Positions 1 through 9,308 of a DNA stretch of 64,000 nt are shown one piece after another; positions within the stretch are counted from its first letter, which is position 1, and every line of letters begins with the position of its first letter. The position numbers and the translations under genes are program-made. Where the stretch lies: positions 1 through 64,000 of the forward strand of contig NZ_CAMYMK010000011.1 in the NCBI RefSeq assembly GCF_947259545.1, in the 5' to 3' direction. The notes beneath the pieces are model-generated. The model was given only the letters and a program-made list of their open reading frames with translations, did not search any database and had not been told where the DNA came from. The DNA is from an uncultured Marinobacter sp. (GTDB lineage: Bacteria; Pseudomonadota; Gammaproteobacteria; Pseudomonadales; Oleiphilaceae).

Positions 1-17
1 CGTTTACTTTTCCTTGT

Positions 18-33
18 TTTCCGTCTCCGGAAA
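18..33 (-). promoter_or_regulatory. rrn leader hairpin (boxB-like)
   Basis: Read on the minus strand, TTTCCG-GAGA-CGGAAA forms a six-pair stem with a GAGA tetraloop, about 45 bases beyond the second rRNA-type promoter. A small hairpin at this place in an rRNA leader resembles the boxB element of antitermination sites. The boxA that should follow lies past the window edge, so the role is inferred. Confidence 0.4.
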
Positions 34-76
34 GCGCCGAAAAATGAACCGGCTTACTGCTTGTTTCGAGGCGCGC

Positions 77-104
77 ATTCTACACTGAACCGCCACCTTG
101 TCAA
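77..104 (-). promoter_or_regulatory. rRNA operon promoter P2
   Basis: On the minus strand a perfect -35 TTGACA (99-104), a 16-base spacer and a -10 TAGAAT (77-82) are followed by a GC-rich GCGC discriminator. The same architecture occurs 132 bases upstream. GC-rich discriminators and short spacers are typical of rRNA promoters under stringent control. The rRNA genes themselves lie left of the window; Pseudomonas also has an rRNA operon downstream of tyrS in this orientation. Confidence 0.75.
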
Positions 105-208
105 CCGCTTTCTGAAGAAATTCAAAACTCATTTTCTTCAGTACTTTCAAACAGTTGCCTTTCGAATCCGGAGCCGCCTGAGTGGCTTACCCCTCGAAAG
201 AGATGCGC

Positions 209-236
209 ATTCTACAGAGCTCAGGCGAGGTGTCAA
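209..236 (-). promoter_or_regulatory. rRNA operon promoter P1
   Basis: On the minus strand -35 TTGACA (231-236), a 16-base spacer and -10 TAGAAT (209-214) followed by GCGC. It matches the second copy at 77-104 in both hexamers, in spacer length and in the TGTAGAATGCGC stretch. It starts just after the tyrS stop codon, so the pair forms a tandem promoter for an rRNA operon that begins outside the window. Confidence 0.75.
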
Positions 237-275
237 CGCGCTTTTCAATATTTTCTCAAAAAACCAGGATTCCGC

Positions 276-1478
276 TCAATCCTTGACCAGAACACGGGCA
301 ATCTTCTTCTTACCCGCCTGGACAACATAGTCATCCCCGGCCGCGAACATCCGCTCGTCAGTGACCTGCTCACCATTGATGTATACCGCCCCGCGACCAA
401 ACACGTCTTTCGCCGCCTTGCCATTGCTCGCCAGGTTAGCCTCTTTCAACAACGACACAATGTGCAGCTCACCACGACCCGCCAGAGAAACCTCCACGGT
501 TGGCACATTCTCGGGAATCTCGCCAAGACCCACGCGGTTGCCTGCCGACTTATGCGCAGTCGCTGCAGCTTCGGCATCATGGAAGCGGGTAATAATCTCC
601 TCCGCCAGCACCTTCTTGTAATCCTGGGGGTTGGCGCCTGCCTCCACCTCTTTACGGAAACCTTCAACTTCCGCAAGCGGACGGAAGCTCAGTAATTCAA
701 AGTAACGCCACAACAAATCATCCGGGATGGAAAGCAACTTGGTGTACATCTCACCCGGCGCATCGTTAACCCCTATATAGTTACCCAGGGATTTGGACAT
801 CTTCTGGACACCATCCAGACCTTCCAGAATGGGCATGGTCAAAATGACTTGAGGTTCCTGACCGTAGCGACTCTGAATCGTACGCCCCATCCCCAGATTA
901 AAACGCTGATCGGTGCCGCCAAGCTCGACATCCGCCTCGAGCGCTACGGAGTCGTACCCCTGCACCAGCGGGTAAAGGAATTCGTGAATCGCGATGGGCT
1001 GATTCGAATCATAGCGCTTTGAAAAGTCGTCGCGCTCAAGCATCCTGGCCACAGTGCTCTGACCGGCCAACCGGATCATATCCGCCGCACTCATCTTGCC
1101 CATCCAGTCGGAATTGAAAACCACACGGGTTTTCGACGGGTCCAGAATCTTGAAGACCTGCTCTTTATAGGTAACGGCATTATCCGCCACTTGCTGGTCG
1201 GTCAACGGGGGACGCGTCGCACTCTTACCAGTGGGATCACCAATCTTGCCGGTGAAGTCGCCAATCAAAAAGATGACTTCGTGCCCCAGATCCTGAAACT
1301 GCCGCAGCTTATTAATAAGGACAGTATGCCCAAGATGGAGATCCGGCGCGGTGGGGTCAAACCCCGCCTTGATACGCAACGGCCGACCTTCCTTTAATTT
1401 TGCGACCAGATCGTCTTCCGGAATCAATTCGTCAACGCCACGCTTGATTATGGCTAACGCCTCATCGATAGATGCCAT
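276..1478 (-). CDS. tyrS: tyrosyl-tRNA synthetase
   Basis: Class I aminoacyl-tRNA synthetase that charges tRNA-Tyr in the cytoplasm. The 400-residue protein has the HIGH-type motif HLGHT near residue 47, the signature KMSKS near residue 228 and an S4 RNA-binding domain over the last 60 residues ([13 protein letters not shown] region). Length and motif type fit the TyrZ-like form found in Pseudomonas. The gene is transcribed toward the rRNA promoters that follow its stop codon, and is divergent from the M23 peptidase gene. The family assignment is secure; the promoter in the 293-base space upstream was not resolved. Confidence 0.96.
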   Translation of the reverse strand: MASIDEALAIIKRGVDELIPEDDLVAKLKEGRPLRIKAGFDPTAPDLHLGHTVLINKLRQFQDLGHEVIFLIGDFTGKIGDPTGKSATRPPLTDQQVADNAVTYKEQVFKILDPSKTRVVFNSDWMGKMSAADMIRLAGQSTVARMLERDDFSKRYDSNQPIAIHEFLYPLVQGYDSVALEADVELGGTDQRFNLGMGRTIQSRYGQEPQVILTMPILEGLDGVQKMSKSLGNYIGVNDAPGEMYTKLLSIPDDLLWRYFELLSFRPLAEVEGFRKEVEAGANPQDYKKVLAEEIITRFHDAEAAATAHKSAGNRVGLGEIPENVPTVEVSLAGRGELHIVSLLKEANLASNGKAAKDVFGRGAVYINGEQVTDERMFAAGDDYVVQAGKKKIARVLVKD

Positions 1479-1771
1479 GAACTACACGTCCCCAGTTTTA
1501 TCTAGAAAGATTCTCTCAGTTACAGACTTCAACAAAAGAAATCTGTGAGTTACCCGATCCCCTGATACATTAAATGCTCAGATTTTGAGCAAATTCGGAT
1601 ATACAGGGCGGCGCATTATAGCAATGACGCCACCAGAAATCTGGCGGATGGAGCCGTAACCGTAATGTTACACGCTGTCCCACATGCATTTTATACGGTA
1701 ATCTGTTGGACTATACTTGAACAACAGCTTTAATTAGGTAGTTCAACCTACCGGAATACCGATTAAAACGG

Positions 1772-3172
1772 GTGTCACACGTGCTAAAAACGTTTCCCAA
1801 AACACACATTACCATTGCTGCCGCGGCAACAGTGGTAGTAACGACCGCCATTCTCATGAGCCCCAGCTCCGACGTTGAGGCCAAGAGAATGTCCTATTCC
1901 CTGGACCTGAATGGCAACCCAGTCACCAACTCTGCGCCCAAGGAAAGCACTCCGGTTGCAACTGAAGATAGGTCCGCGTCCGGAGCGAACGAGCGTTCAG
2001 CGACAGTGAATACCGAGCTCGCCAGCGCCGAATCGGCAGAGGACCAGGCGCCCAAGCTGAACTGGCAGGAACACAAGATCAAGTCAGGGGACACATTGTC
2101 CTCTCTGTTCCGTGAAGCAGGGTTCAACGATGCCATCATGCTCAAGGTCATCCACGGTGAAGGTGACGCAAGCAAACTGCAGCGCCTGTACGCAGGCGAA
2201 ACCATCGCCTTCGCTACCGATGCCAATGGTGACCTGGCGGCCGTTGACCTGAAGCGCAGCTTGCTGGAAACCCTTCACATTTCCAGAAACGAGGACGGCT
2301 TCAAGGGAGAGACTGTTGTCCTCAAGCCAGAAGCCCGTCCGGCCTTCGCCTCCGGTGTCATCGACGGTTCCCTCTATGTTGCAGCCCGCGAAGCCGGGAT
2401 GAGCGACAGGCTTGCCATGGAGATGGCTGGCATCTTCGGGTGGGACATCGACTTTGTGTACGATGTTCGCAAAGGCGACCGGTTCGAGGTGGTCTATGAA
2501 GAACTTTACCTCGACGGCGAAAAGTTCGACACCGGTCGCATTCTTTCTGCCCGCTTTATTAACAGGGGTGAAGACAACGTAGCGCTCCTCTACACCGACA
2601 GCCATGGTGACAGCGACTATTATTCTCCGGATGGCTCCAGCATGCGCAAGGCATTCCTGAGGACGCCGATCAACGCACGGGTTTCCTCCCCCTTTAACAT
2701 GCAACGCCGCCACCCTGTTCTTGATGTCGTTCGCCCTCACGAGGGCACTGACTATGCCGCCCCTCCCGGAACCCCCATCAAGGCCGCCGGCCATGGCCGT
2801 GTACATTTCGCTGGCTGGAAGGGCGGTTATGGCCGCACTGTAATTCTCACTCACGGCGACAACATAACCACCCTGTATGCGCACATGAGCCGTTTGGGTA
2901 AAGGCATCAGGAACGGCTCCCGAGTGAAACAGGGGGAGACCATTGGCTACGTCGGCTCCTCCGGCATGGTCACCGGGCCACACCTGCACTATGAATTCCG
3001 CAAGAACGGCGCACCACGAAACTCCCGCACGGTGGATCTGCCGGATGCCAAACCGGTACCCAAATCCGAAATGGCTCGTTTCAGCAAGTTTGCGAAGCAG
3101 CAGGTCGCCCAGCTCGAAGTGTACCGCGACGGCCACCAGCAGCTCGCAATGGCCCAGGACCGGGACGAGTAA
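1772..3172 (+). CDS. M23 family murein endopeptidase (LysM/OapA type)
   Basis: Predicted periplasmic or inner-membrane-anchored zinc peptidase that cuts peptidoglycan cross-links. The 466-residue protein has one hydrophobic segment at about residues 11-30, a LysM/OapA-like region (HKIKSGDTLSSLF, about residues 100-145), and a C-terminal M23 domain with metal ligands HEGTD and HLHYEF. It resembles the MepM/YebA group and sits divergent to tyrS as PA0667 does in Pseudomonas. The start is a GTG at 1772; a second GTG at 1781 has a GGGTG sequence a few bases upstream and is an equally good start. anmK begins 4 bases after its stop, so recycling and hydrolysis of murein are probably co-expressed. 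Confidence 0.9.
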   Translation: MSHVLKTFPKTHITIAAAATVVVTTAILMSPSSDVEAKRMSYSLDLNGNPVTNSAPKESTPVATEDRSASGANERSATVNTELASAESAEDQAPKLNWQEHKIKSGDTLSSLFREAGFNDAIMLKVIHGEGDASKLQRLYAGETIAFATDANGDLAAVDLKRSLLETLHISRNEDGFKGETVVLKPEARPAFASGVIDGSLYVAAREAGMSDRLAMEMAGIFGWDIDFVYDVRKGDRFEVVYEELYLDGEKFDTGRILSARFINRGEDNVALLYTDSHGDSDYYSPDGSSMRKAFLRTPINARVSSPFNMQRRHPVLDVVRPHEGTDYAAPPGTPIKAAGHGRVHFAGWKGGYGRTVILTHGDNITTLYAHMSRLGKGIRNGSRVKQGETIGYVGSSGMVTGPHLHYEFRKNGAPRNSRTVDLPDAKPVPKSEMARFSKFAKQQVAQLEVYRDGHQQLAMAQDRDE

Positions 3173-3176
3173 GCTC

Positions 3177-4274
3177 ATGAGCAAGTGGCTGGGACTGATG
3201 TCCGGCACCAGCATGGACGGTATTGATGCCGTGCTGGTGTCCTTTCTGTCTGACCGGATCCAGATACACACCACGCACAGCATTGCTTACCCTGAGGATA
3301 TTCGCCAACGCCTGACCCAGTTAAGCCAGAATCAGGGCACACCCGACGAACTCGGCGAGCTGGATCACATTGTGGGCAGCCTGTTTGCTGAGGCGGCCAC
3401 ACTTGCCATCGAGAAGGCAGGCATCCCCCGCAGCGAAATTTCAGCCATCGGCAGCCACGGCCAGACGATTCGCCACCAACCCCGGGGCAACACACCGTTT
3501 TCCCTCCAAATTGGCGACCCCAACCTGATTGCCGAGAGAACAGGCATTACCACCGTGGCCGACTTTCGCCGGCGGGACATGTCAGCAGGCGGACAAGGTG
3601 CACCGCTCGTTCCGGCGTTTCACAAAGCCTTTTTTGGCTCGGAGGCTGAAAACCGCTGCATTCTCAATCTTGGCGGCATCGCCAATATCAGCTGTCTGCC
3701 GGCCAGTGGAAGTCAGGCGGTCACCGGTTTTGACACTGGCCCCGCTAACGCCCTGATGGACGCCTGGTGTCAGTACCAGACCGGACGCCCTTTCGATGAA
3801 GATGGGCGATGGGCCGAAGAAGGCATGATCCATCAGGAATTACTCGAAGATATGCTCTCGGACGGCTACTTTATGAGGCCGCCCCCGAAAAGCACCGGGA
3901 AAGAGAAGTTCAACCTGGAGTGGGTTAAAACCCTGGCGCGCAGACATCCGGAAGTGTCTGAAGTTGATGTGCAGAGAACGTTGCTGGAGCTCACGGTGGC
4001 GTCCATTGCCCGCCAACTACCACATGCGCCGGATATGACTATTTTTGCCTGTGGTGGCGGTACCCGGAACCCGTTTCTGATGCGGGAACTGAAGCGTGCC
4101 TGCAGCCCGCTGACAATCACCTCTACAGCAGACTTGGGGCTTGACCCTCAGTGGGTGGAACCGGTTGCCTTCGGCTGGCTGGCCAAGCAAACCATGGAAA
4201 AACGCCCCGGAAACCTGCCTGAGGTAACCGGGGCGTCCAGGGAGAGGATTCTCGGCGCAGTCTATTTCGCCTGA
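3177..4274 (+). CDS. anmK: anhydro-N-acetylmuramic acid kinase
   Basis: Converts 1,6-anhydro-MurNAc released from cell-wall turnover into MurNAc-6-phosphate, in the cytoplasmic murein recycling pathway. The 365-residue protein opens with the family signature GLMSGTSMDGIDAVL, and carries the ASKHA-fold phosphate loop VTGFDTGPANALMD and the adenosine motif FACGGGTRNPFL. An open frame continues upstream to 2943, but that part overlaps the peptidase gene; the ATG at 3177 gives the family N-terminus. It lies 4 bases after the murein peptidase gene and ends back to back with erpA, with no space between the two stop codons. Confidence 0.95.
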   Translation: MSKWLGLMSGTSMDGIDAVLVSFLSDRIQIHTTHSIAYPEDIRQRLTQLSQNQGTPDELGELDHIVGSLFAEAATLAIEKAGIPRSEISAIGSHGQTIRHQPRGNTPFSLQIGDPNLIAERTGITTVADFRRRDMSAGGQGAPLVPAFHKAFFGSEAENRCILNLGGIANISCLPASGSQAVTGFDTGPANALMDAWCQYQTGRPFDEDGRWAEEGMIHQELLEDMLSDGYFMRPPPKSTGKEKFNLEWVKTLARRHPEVSEVDVQRTLLELTVASIARQLPHAPDMTIFACGGGTRNPFLMRELKRACSPLTITSTADLGLDPQWVEPVAFGWLAKQTMEKRPGNLPEVTGASRERILGAVYFA

Positions 4275-4628
4275 TCAGATGGAAAAGGAGCTACCGCACC
4301 CACAGGTGGAACTTGCATTAGGGTTACTCACCACAAACTGCGAGCCCTGAAGGCCTTCCGTGTACTCCACCGTTGCCCCCACCAGGTATTGATAGCTCAT
4401 GGGATCCACCAGCAGCGTCACGCCATCCTTTTCAATTGCTGTATCTTCCTCGTCCTGATTGTCATCGAACGAGAAGCCGTACTGGAACCCGGAGCAACCA
4501 CCACCAGTCACAAAAACCCGCAACTTCAGTTGAGGGTTGTCTTCTTCCTCAACCAACTCGCGCACTTTTGCTACGGCACTGTCACTGAGAAACAGCGGTG
4601 TGGCCATTTGTTCCTGAACTACACTCAA
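4275..4628 (-). CDS. erpA: iron-sulfur cluster insertion protein ErpA
   Basis: A-type carrier that delivers Fe-S clusters to apoproteins such as IspG and respiratory enzymes. The 117-residue protein has the three invariant cysteines of the HesB/IscA fold: GGGCSGFQY near residue 45 and STCGCGSSF at the C-terminus. Length and position (convergent with anmK) match the Pseudomonas PA0665 gene. It appears to be a single gene, 65 bases from the stop codon of the bactofilin gene upstream. Confidence 0.95.
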   Translation of the reverse strand: MSVVQEQMATPLFLSDSAVAKVRELVEEEDNPQLKLRVFVTGGGCSGFQYGFSFDDNQDEEDTAIEKDGVTLLVDPMSYQYLVGATVEYTEGLQGSQFVVSNPNASSTCGCGSSFSI

Positions 4629-4693
4629 GTCCGCCTCCGGATTGCTGTACGTATGGTCAACACAATTATCATATTCCTGACTAAAACAATCAA

Positions 4694-5158
4694 CTATTCG
4701 ATTTCCACCCGATCTTCCGCTTCTGCCGAGTGTTCCGGCACGTCTTTGGCGGGCCTCTTCTGGTTGTCACTGTTCAACAGCCCGACCGGCTCACTCTGAT
4801 GGACCAGATTACCATTTACAGCAGCGCCCATGGCCATCTCGATCAGATTGTAATAGACGTTCCCGTTAATGGAGGCTTTTTCGGCCAGTTCAAGGTGGGC
4901 AGACGCATACACATCACCATGCACCTGTCCATTGATAATCACATGAGGCGCCATGATGTCACCGGTGATCTCCCCCACTTCCGATACTCTGAGCACCGCA
5001 TCACTGCCCTCTTCCGCGACGACCTTGCCCTGGACACGACCGTCAACATGCAATCCACCGGAAAAGTGTATATCGCCTTCCACTGTGGTGCGGGATGACA
5101 CCAGGGTGTCGAAATGACCAGTCGGACGACGAGGTTTTTGTTTTTTCTTGCCGAGCAT
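4694..5158 (-). CDS. bactofilin family protein
   Basis: Bactofilins are bacterial cytoskeletal proteins that self-assemble into beta-helical filaments and often organise cell-wall enzymes. This 154-residue protein has a basic N-terminus (KKKQKPRRP), a central right-handed beta-helix region with regularly spaced glycine and hydrophobic residues ([19 protein letters not shown] to GNVYYNL, about residues 28-115) and an acidic disordered tail. It lies 3 bases after the coiled-coil protein gene in an argC-led minus-strand set. Its closeness to murein hydrolysis and recycling genes fits a wall-related role, which is inference. Confidence 0.9.
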   Translation of the reverse strand: MLGKKKQKPRRPTGHFDTLVSSRTTVEGDIHFSGGLHVDGRVQGKVVAEEGSDAVLRVSEVGEITGDIMAPHVIINGQVHGDVYASAHLELAEKASINGNVYYNLIEMAMGAAVNGNLVHQSEPVGLLNSDNQKRPAKDVPEHSAEAEDRVEIE

Positions 5159-5161
5159 GTT

Positions 5162-5908
5162 TCAGTTCTCCGTTAGTTCAACCCAATCAAATGTACGTTC
5201 GGCCTGCGCAGATTTTTTGCCCTCGGATTGGGCAACCACCTGCACCTCCACCGGCTCAAAATCCGATGGCAGCTTCAGCAGCCCCTCAATATCCTGGAAG
5301 TAGCGAAAGCGGAACTGTACGCCAAGATCATCAATATCCTCAGAAAGATCGCGAAGCGCTATCACTTCTTTCTCATCATTGCGCTTACCAATGACGTTAA
5401 CGGCAACAACGCCGGAAATATAACTCTTGTTGTTGCCAACCTGCGTTAGCACCAGTTTGAAACTGTAATCGTCCTGATGACGCCCCTGCTGCAGGGACAA
5501 TCGGTCCACCTGGAGCCCTTTGCTTGTCTCAGAAGGCGCCATGATATTCTGATAGAAAGTCAGGTCTGCTTTTAGTGAAACAATCTGGGTTTCCAGATCG
5601 ACTATGCTCTTACGAGCCTGATTCAGGGCCTGCTTATCAATCGTGCGCCCCCGCTCCAGATTCACCAATTGCTGGGACGCATCACTGTACCGGTCCTGAA
5701 GCTCCTCAACTTCCCGCTCCAGACGATCACGGGAGTCCTCAACCGAGGAAAACCGGAAGCCGCCCTGGGCAAGTCCGGCGGCGTACCCACCAACGGCGGC
5801 AGTCACTGAAAACACCAGCAGGATCAGCGTACGTCTTAACCGGTATCCTGGACGGTGGCGGATGACAACGTATTCTTCCGCCGGTTTTCTGGGCTCATTC
5901 ACCGGCAC
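5162..5908 (-). CDS. membrane-anchored coiled-coil protein (DUF6776-like)
   Basis: Protein of 248 residues with a short basic cytoplasmic start, one transmembrane segment at about residues 27-47 (TLILLVFSVTAAVGGYAAGL), a long coiled coil at about residues 58-120 (many Glu, Gln, Arg and Leu in heptads) and a C-terminal beta-rich domain. No catalytic motif is visible. A protein of this kind occurs between the bactofilin and argC genes in Pseudomonas, so the three-gene order is conserved. It may be a membrane partner of the bactofilin scaffold; that is inferred from adjacency only. Confidence 0.75.
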   Translation of the reverse strand: MPVNEPRKPAEEYVVIRHRPGYRLRRTLILLVFSVTAAVGGYAAGLAQGGFRFSSVEDSRDRLEREVEELQDRYSDASQQLVNLERGRTIDKQALNQARKSIVDLETQIVSLKADLTFYQNIMAPSETSKGLQVDRLSLQQGRHQDDYSFKLVLTQVGNNKSYISGVVAVNVIGKRNDEKEVIALRDLSEDIDDLGVQFRFRYFQDIEGLLKLPSDFEPVEVQVVAQSEGKKSAQAERTFDWVELTEN

Positions 5909-5911
5909 GTC

Positions 5912-6949
5912 CTACGGCAGCATGGCGGGCGCTTCAAGCCCAAGCGTTTCTTTCAGGCCGAACATGATATTCATATTCTGCACCGCCTGGCCCGCAGCTC
6001 CTTTTACCAGGTTATCGATAACCGAAGACACAATCACAATATTGCTGTTTTCCTGGCGATGTAGCGCAATCCGGCAAAGATTAGCGCCCCGTACACTCCG
6101 GGTTTCAGGATGGCTGCCGAATGGCATGACGTCCACAAACGGCTCATCGCGGAAGCGGTTCTCATAGAGGGACTGCAGCTGGTCGAAATCCTCGGGGTTC
6201 GTCAACTCCGCGTACAGTGTCGCTTCGATACCACGAACCATGGGAATCAGGTGTGGTACGAACGTAATGCCGACATCTCGCCCTGCTGCGTGGCTCAGCC
6301 CCTGCCGGATCTCCGGCAAATGCCGATGTCCTGACGCCCCGTAGGCCTTGAAGCTTTCGCCAACTTCACCGTGAAGCATGCCAATCTTGCCCTGACGGCC
6401 CGCGCCGCTGGCACCGGATTTGGCATCGGCAATCAACCGGGATGGATCGACCAGGTTATTCTCCAGCAGGGGCAGAAAGCCCAGCTGTACAGCGGTCGGG
6501 TAACAGCCGGGGTTGGCTACCAGTTGCGCACCCCGCACTTCTTCCCGCACCACTTCCGGAAGGCCATACACAGCTTTTGCTGCCCATTCCGGACTCTCAT
6601 GGGCCATACCATACCAGTTGGCCCAGACATCCAGATCTCGCAGACGAAAGTCTGCGGACAGATCCACAACGCGGGTTCCGGCTGCCATCAACTCAGGCAT
6701 CATGCGCATGGCAACGCCGTGAGGTGTGGCAAAGAACACCAGATCACAAGCGGCAAGGGTATCCAGATCCGGCTCGGAAAACGCCAGGTCATAGTGACCA
6801 CGAAGGTTTGGATACATATCCGCTACTGGCAGGCCAGCTTCCGAACGGGAGGTAATACAGCTCACCGTTGCTTCCGGATGTACTGCCAGAATCCTCAGAA
6901 GCTCCACCCCGGTATAACCGGTTCCGCCTACAATGCCTACTTTTATCAC
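5912..6949 (-). CDS. argC: N-acetyl-gamma-glutamyl-phosphate reductase
   Basis: NADPH-dependent reductase that makes N-acetylglutamate semialdehyde, the third step of arginine biosynthesis. The 345-residue protein begins with the Rossmann motif [15 protein letters not shown] and contains the active-site cysteine in NPGCYPTAV near residue 149, plus the conserved HRHLPEI segment near residue 208. Length is normal. It is the first gene of a minus-strand group with the coiled-coil protein and bactofilin, spaced by 3 bases each, and diverges from the ClC gene. A TATAAT sequence lies in the shared upstream region at 6976-6981 on the plus strand. Confidence 0.96.
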   Translation of the reverse strand: MIKVGIVGGTGYTGVELLRILAVHPEATVSCITSRSEAGLPVADMYPNLRGHYDLAFSEPDLDTLAACDLVFFATPHGVAMRMMPELMAAGTRVVDLSADFRLRDLDVWANWYGMAHESPEWAAKAVYGLPEVVREEVRGAQLVANPGCYPTAVQLGFLPLLENNLVDPSRLIADAKSGASGAGRQGKIGMLHGEVGESFKAYGASGHRHLPEIRQGLSHAAGRDVGITFVPHLIPMVRGIEATLYAELTNPEDFDQLQSLYENRFRDEPFVDVMPFGSHPETRSVRGANLCRIALHRQENSNIVIVSSVIDNLVKGAAGQAVQNMNIMFGLKETLGLEAPAMLP

Positions 6950-7095
6950 CTGTTACTCCAGCTCCGATCGTTTCGTATAATACGGGTCATGTTCTATTCA
7001 CTAGTCTAACATGATAAGCCAACGACTTATTGCAGCCCGACAGCCGCCCGTTACAATAACCATACGATCCACCCACAACCGGAACTCCCGCGTTC

Positions 7096-8871
7096 ATGCG
7101 AAAGATCTGGCACCAGATTACCGAGAACCTGTTTCCCGTCTTCCGTCGCAGGCTCTCCGGCGTGGATGCCCTGCCGCAGCTGGCTGTACTCGGCCTGCTT
7201 TCCGGACTGATCACCGGTGGTGTCATCCTGGTATTCCGCCTTGCCATCGAATGGCCCCTTGAATACTTTCTGCCGGGCGATGGATCGGAATCCTTTGAGG
7301 AGCTGGATTTTCTGACCCGGGGACTGTTACCCCTGGCCGGAGCCCTGGCCCTTGGCCTGTTTCTTCACCGCCTGGCCATCCATGATCGCAAGGTTGGCAT
7401 TGTCCATATCATGGAACGCCTCAACTACCACCAGGGCTATATTTCCGTTCGTAGCGCCATTGTTCAGTTTATTACCGGGGTCACCACCGTCATTACCGGA
7501 CAGTCTGCCGGCCGGGAGGGACCAGCCGTGCACCTGGGCGCGGCTTTCTCCAGCCTGATGGGCCAGTGGATGAGGCTCCCCAACAACAGCATTCGAACCC
7601 TCGTTGCCTGCGGTTGTGCCGCGGCGATATCCGCCTCATTCAACACCCCGCTTTCCGGTGTCATTTTCGCCATGGAAGTGGTGATGATGGAGTACACCAT
7701 CGCCGTTTTTACACCCATCATTCTCGCAGCGGTCAGTGCAGCCATTGTCACCCAGGCCATCTACGGCTCGGAACCGGCGTTCAGTGTGCCGGCACTGACC
7801 ATGAATTCCCTGATCGAGATCCCGTGGATTCTGGCCATCGCCGTGATTATCGGGGTGGCCGCCGCGCTCTTCATCCATCTTGTGGACACCATGGGCCGCT
7901 ACCACCACCGCCCGGTGCTGCTGCGCGTTGCTTTCTGCGGACTGTTAATGGTGCCGTTTGCGCTGTTTATTCCGGAAGTGATGGGTATTGGCTACGACAC
8001 CGTGGACCTGGCCATCCACGGGCATATGGCTTTCTGGCTGCTACTTGGAGCAGGCATCGCCAAACTGCTTATAACGTCTCTGACCATCGGACTGGGCATG
8101 CCCAGCGGTGTTATCGGCCCGACCATTTTCATGGGCGCCACCCTGGGTGGAGCCATGGGCCTCATTGGCGCCCAGATCGCGCCAGACATCGCATCGTCCG
8201 TCGGCTTTTACGCCATGCTGGGCATGGGAGCGATGATGGGAGCTGTGCTGCAGGCGCCACTGGCAGCGCTGATGGCATTAATGGAGCTGACCCGGAACCC
8301 CCATATCATGCTGCCAGGGATGCTGATCATCACAACCGCCAGCCTGGTCACCAGCGAAGCCTTTGGCAAAAAGTCGCTGTTTCTCACCATACTGAAAAGC
8401 CAGGGATTGAGTTACCAGAGCTCCCCCGTCATTCAGGCCCTGCGTCGGGTCTCGGTAGGCGCCATCATGGACCGCAACATATTGCGTACAGAGAGGCACC
8501 TGACGACTGAAGCTGCTCGCAAAATACTCAAGGCAGAGCCCAAATGGCTGGTGGTAGAAGGCAGTAACGGTCCCACAGCACTGCTGCCCGCAGTGGACCT
8601 CGCCCGCTACCTTGAAGACGCGGAAGAACTGGCTGCGGAAAAAGGCACCAAACCGGCGGACACCGTTGACCTGATGGAAATTCCGGCCAACCGCCGGGAT
8701 ATTGCGCCGGTCCAGTACCAGGCCACGCTCGAGGAAGCACTGGAGGTGTTTGACGGCAAGAGCGTGGAGGCTCTGTATGTTCAACGCCATGTTGCCCCCA
8801 TGATCCAGCGGGTGTACGGCATCGTGCTGAAATCCGACATTGAAAGCTATTACCAATACCGACGGAGTTAA
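7096..8871 (+). CDS. ClC-type chloride channel/antiporter with CBS domains
   Basis: Predicted inner-membrane ClC anion transporter with about ten or more hydrophobic segments (residues about 30-440) and two C-terminal CBS domains (about 455-585). The filter motif GREGP, whose glutamate is the proton gate of ClC exchangers, is present near residue 140, as are NTPLSGVIFAMEVV and MPSGVIGPTIFMGA. The first filter motif GSGIP of E. coli ClcA is not recognisable, and the third is GVIGP rather than GxFxP, so this is a divergent subgroup whose ion selectivity cannot be read from sequence. hemJ starts 3 bases after its stop. Confidence 0.88.
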   Translation: MRKIWHQITENLFPVFRRRLSGVDALPQLAVLGLLSGLITGGVILVFRLAIEWPLEYFLPGDGSESFEELDFLTRGLLPLAGALALGLFLHRLAIHDRKVGIVHIMERLNYHQGYISVRSAIVQFITGVTTVITGQSAGREGPAVHLGAAFSSLMGQWMRLPNNSIRTLVACGCAAAISASFNTPLSGVIFAMEVVMMEYTIAVFTPIILAAVSAAIVTQAIYGSEPAFSVPALTMNSLIEIPWILAIAVIIGVAAALFIHLVDTMGRYHHRPVLLRVAFCGLLMVPFALFIPEVMGIGYDTVDLAIHGHMAFWLLLGAGIAKLLITSLTIGLGMPSGVIGPTIFMGATLGGAMGLIGAQIAPDIASSVGFYAMLGMGAMMGAVLQAPLAALMALMELTRNPHIMLPGMLIITTASLVTSEAFGKKSLFLTILKSQGLSYQSSPVIQALRRVSVGAIMDRNILRTERHLTTEAARKILKAEPKWLVVEGSNGPTALLPAVDLARYLEDAEELAAEKGTKPADTVDLMEIPANRRDIAPVQYQATLEEALEVFDGKSVEALYVQRHVAPMIQRVYGIVLKSDIESYYQYRRS

Positions 8872-8874
8872 ACG

Positions 8875-9297
8875 ATGCTCTGGGTTAAAGCCCTCCATAT
8901 CATTGCCATGGTCTGCTGGTTCGCCGGCATTTTTTACCTGCCACGACTGTTCGTGTATCACGCTGCCTGCGAGGATCAGCCCGGGCGTGAACGCTTCAAG
9001 GTCATGGAGCGCAAACTTTACCGGGGCATAACGACCCCCTCCATGATCGCCACGCTTATTTTTGGCGTCTGGCTGATCAGTTACAATGCGGGCGGATATT
9101 TCAGCCAGGGCTGGATGCATGTCAAACTGGCACTGGTGGCGCTGTTAATCGCCTACCATTTCTACTGCGGTCACCTGGTGAAGGTTTTCCGGGATGACCG
9201 GAACACTCGCGATCATGTCTTCTACCGCTGGTTCAATGAGTTACCAGTGCTTGTACTGGTCGCCGTTGTGATCCTGGCCGTTGTCAAACCGTTCTGA
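8875..9297 (+). CDS. hemJ: protoporphyrinogen IX oxidase HemJ
   Basis: Small membrane oxidase that converts protoporphyrinogen IX to protoporphyrin IX in haem synthesis. The 140-residue protein has four hydrophobic segments, the conserved N-terminal histidine in KALHIIAMVCWFAGIFYLPR and the second conserved stretch GWMHVKLALV with YHFYCGH. HemJ replaces HemG/HemY in most gammaproteobacteria outside the enterics. It lies between the ClC gene and thiD with minimal spacing; hemL, another haem gene, is found two genes on. Confidence 0.92.
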   Translation: MLWVKALHIIAMVCWFAGIFYLPRLFVYHAACEDQPGRERFKVMERKLYRGITTPSMIATLIFGVWLISYNAGGYFSQGWMHVKLALVALLIAYHFYCGHLVKVFRDDRNTRDHVFYRWFNELPVLVLVAVVILAVVKPF

Positions 9298-9308
9298 GGA
9301 GCTGAGCC

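Noticed and set aside
2084..3283. 399-codon open frame on the minus strand
   Set aside because: It runs antisense to the M23 peptidase gene, which has clear motifs; the minus-strand product has no domain and no ribosome site.
9298..9308. TPP riboswitch before thiD
   Set aside because: Only about 11 bases separate hemJ and thiD; there is no room for the element.
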